A stretch of 7,007 bases of DNA from contig CBDUXZ010000098.1 in the NCBI GenBank assembly GCA_965371325.1, positions 1 through 7,007 on the forward strand, given 5' to 3'. The position numbers were made by a program, and so were the translations under genes. Below the pieces are notes generated by a model. It worked only from the letters and a program-made list of their open reading frames with translations. It did not search any database and had not been told where the DNA came from. Position 1 is the first letter of the stretch. The number at the start of each line of letters is the position of its first letter. Below, piece by piece: positions 6,326 through 7,007 of the stretch. The DNA is from CBDUXZ01 sp965371325 [NCBI: uncultured bacterium] (GTDB lineage: Bacteria; JAUYMQ01).

Positions 6326-7007
6326 CAACCTTCGTTGCGAGACGCCTGATCTTCCTCCTCTTTGTGGCTTTCATGGTCGCCACCCTCGTCTTCTTCTTCA
6401 TTCATTTCATCCCCGGAGATCCCGTTGCGATAATGCTCGGTGAGACGGCGCGGGAGGCCGACATGGCCGAGCTGCGCGCCCAGCTCAGACTGGATCTCCC
6501 CCTTCTCAAGCAGTACGAGATTTTCATGTCGCGGCTTCTCCATGGCGATCTCGGCATGTCGATCCGCTTCCCACACAGGCCCGTCGCCGAGATGGTGCTC
6601 TCCCGGCTGCCCGCCACGATCGAGCTCACTGCCGCGGCGATGATCATCGCGCTCGCCATCGCGCTGCCGGCGGGGATCCTCTCTGCCCTGCGTCCCTATT
6701 CCGCCTTTGATCACTCGGCGATGCTCGTCTCGCTCGTCGGCGTGTCGATGCCGAGCTTCTGGCTCGGACCCTTGCTCATCCTGGCGTTCGCCATCCACCT
6801 CGACTGGCTCCCCGTGTCGGGAAGAGGCGGCCTTGCGAGCCTCGCTCTTCCCGCGATCACGCTGGGAACCGCGCTGGCCGCCATTCTCTCCCGGATGACG
6901 CGCTCTTCGATGCTGGAGGTGATCCGGGAGGATTACATGACGGCGGGGAGGGCCAAGGGACTCTCCGAGCGGGTCGTCATTCTCAAGCACGGGTTCAGGA
7001 ACGCCCT
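6322..7007 (+). CDS. dppB: DppB-type ABC importer permease, 3' end cut off by the window
   Basis: This is the first of the two inner-membrane permease subunits usual for peptide/nickel-type ABC importers. A GTG start at 6322 overlaps the previous gene's stop as GTGA. The frame is open for 228 codons to the window end without a stop. Residues 9-30 form TM1, followed by the family block HFIPGDP (28-34), the LHGDLGMS segment (73-80), TM2 (about 99-122), TM3 (about 134-158, with MPSFWLG) and TM4 (about 174-190). The cytoplasmic EAA loop that docks on the ATPase begins at DYMTAGRAKGLSE (204-216). Family members are about 300-340 residues, so roughly the last quarter to third is missing. A DppC-like permease and ATPases would be expected next, outside the window. 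The dppB symbol marks the family; transport of dipeptides is not shown. Confidence in the family is high and in the start moderately high. Confidence 0.93.
   Translation, partial: MTTFVARRLIFLLFVAFMVATLVFFFIHFIPGDPVAIMLGETAREADMAELRAQLRLDLPLLKQYEIFMSRLLHGDLGMSIRFPHRPVAEMVLSRLPATIELTAAAMIIALAIALPAGILSALRPYSAFDHSAMLVSLVGVSMPSFWLGPLLILAFAIHLDWLPVSGRGGLASLALPAITLGTALAAILSRMTRSSMLEVIREDYMTAGRAKGLSERVVILKHGFRNA

Noticed and set aside
6250-6990. A 246-codon minus-strand open frame opposite the permease
   Set aside because: Its translation is rich in charged residues, Gly and His, without domain character, and it lies opposite a clear DppB-type membrane protein; it is a product of GC-rich third positions.

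Overview
This is a GC-rich window of ordinary bacterial chromosome holding five protein-coding genes and no RNA genes, mobile elements or CRISPR. The organism is almost certainly Gram-negative. Two proteins carry lipoprotein-type signals, two lytic transglycosylases and a PBP4-type DD-peptidase carry or imply periplasmic export, and a clear Shine-Dalgarno sequence precedes at least one gene. The protein style (MltD-like SLT-LysM enzyme, family-5 lipoprotein solute-binding protein with a W-V-G-x-T-D-P-D segment) fits a deep-branching, delta-proteobacteria-like or neighbouring phylum, but I cannot place it more exactly from sequence alone.

Layout. Left part (4-777, + strand): a small SLT-domain lipoprotein, whose start may lie at or beyond the window edge. 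It converges on a minus-strand gene (886-2958) for a large MltD-like lytic transglycosylase with three LysM domains. One hairpin at 819-849, with A- and T-runs on its two sides, can serve as terminator for both. Upstream of mltD on the same strand, 53 bases away, is dacB (3012-4649), a D-Ala-D-Ala carboxypeptidase/endopeptidase of family S13 that starts with TTG behind a strong Shine-Dalgarno sequence. A second hairpin without a T-run sits directly after the dacB stop codon. Divergently from dacB, across about 137 bases, runs the start of an ABC importer operon on the + strand: a family-5 solute-binding lipoprotein (4787-6325) overlapped by 4 bases by a DppB-type permease (6322 to beyond the window end).

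How the genes fit together. The three left-hand genes all act on peptidoglycan: two cleave glycan strands, one trims or cuts stem peptides. The right-hand genes import peptides or similar small solutes. It is tempting to see a wall-turnover and muropeptide-uptake neighbourhood, but the importer is divergent and its ligand cannot be read from sequence; the Asp that pairs with the peptide amine in DppA and OppA does not appear at the matching place. I found no sign of a new type of system. The points most worth a second look are the two hairpins, the start-site choices, the LysM array and the importer's ligand pocket.
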